Positions 63,836 through 64,000 of a stretch of DNA of 64,000 nt are shown here, in pieces. The stretch is from Selaginella moellendorffii (taxonomy: Eukaryota; Streptophyta; Lycopodiopsida; Selaginellales; Selaginellaceae). Position 1 is the stretch's first letter. Each line of letters begins with the position of its first letter. Position numbers and translations under genes: made by a program. The stretch lies in contig NW_003314280.1 in the NCBI RefSeq assembly GCF_000143415.4, positions 777,262-841,261 on the forward strand, written 5' to 3'. Below the pieces are notes generated by a model that was given only the letters and a program-made list of their open reading frames with translations, searched no databases and was not told where the DNA came from.

Positions 63836-64000
63836 TTGAGAAATTGAGAAGCTAAAGAAATTACGTAAAGCCAATAATGAGAGAAAAGAAGAAATATTAA
63901 CTAGGTGTTGTAATACTAAGGTTAGGATTAAAATGGAATAAGTGAAGAAGAGATATAAAAATAACAAAAATAAAATATTAATTTAATAAATATATAATAT

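Larger units (their letters stand above)
55541..64000 (+). repeat. Triplicated unit, copy 3 (runs off the window)
   Basis: Leader, secreted-protein gene, PPR relic, carrier relic, LRR relic and fold-back repeat follow in the same order as copy 2. After 63,835 the sequence skips the right arm of the fold-back element and continues as at 48,395 and 38,460. A fold-back copy has also inserted in its leader at 55,965-56,270. Confidence 0.75.

Overview
The window is nuclear plant DNA, and it fits a lycophyte, most likely Selaginella. The evidence is short spliceosomal introns of about 45-75 bp, GC-rich compact genes, many pentatricopeptide-repeat (PPR) genes of PLS and P type, and a PAS-EDR-MAP3K kinase of the sort described in mosses and lycophytes. 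The species is an inference, because no search could be run.

The left part (1-19.2 kb) is compact, GC-rich genic DNA. In order it holds: a frame-disrupted TPR-like gene cut by the window edge (-); a PLS/E-class PPR protein (-); a trimodular PAS-EDR-Raf kinase of the ANR/ARK type (+, 16 exons worked out, 969 aa); sucrose-phosphate synthase (+, 13 exons, 1095 aa, with one GC-AG intron); a type-A cytokinin response regulator with an acidic tail (+, 5 exons, 273 aa); a CRCK-type receptor-like cytoplasmic kinase (-, 6 exons, 355 aa); and an intronless P-class PPR protein (-). For the four multi-exon genes, the exon lengths sum to a multiple of three and the reading frame stays open throughout. The kinase, SPS and response regulator are consecutive on one strand, and ACGT-core G-boxes lie in the spacers before SPS and before the regulator.

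At about 19.2 kb the composition switches sharply to AT-rich, repeat-dominated DNA. One intronless gene for a secreted bulb-type lectin lies at the border, followed by about 5 kb with no recognisable gene.

From about 25.4 kb to the end, a unit of roughly 11 kb (before later insertions) is present three times in direct order (about 25.4-40.2, 40.2-55.5 and 55.5->64 kb). Each unit carries: (i) a two-exon gene for a very hydrophobic 182-aa secreted protein with four mature cysteines, nearly identical in all three copies; (ii) a decaying PLS/E PPR pseudogene; (iii) exons of a dead mitochondrial carrier gene; (iv) a dead LRR fragment; (v) a fold-back repeat; and (vi) old Ty3/gypsy relics. Later events mark individual units. 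Unit 1 has a 2.9-kb hAT transposon with a perfect 8-bp target duplication, a tandem TRIM-like LTR array, a minisatellite and three inversions. Unit 2 has a nearly full-length but dead Ty3/gypsy element. Unit 3 has a micro-inversion that flips the PPR start codon, a local tandem duplication, a small minisatellite and a solo LTR near its left border.

The most striking pattern is the contrast inside the triplicated unit. The small secreted-protein gene stays intact, with its promoter and intron, while everything around it is broken, inverted or interrupted. I do not recognise this protein family. No RNA genes or CRISPR arrays were found.
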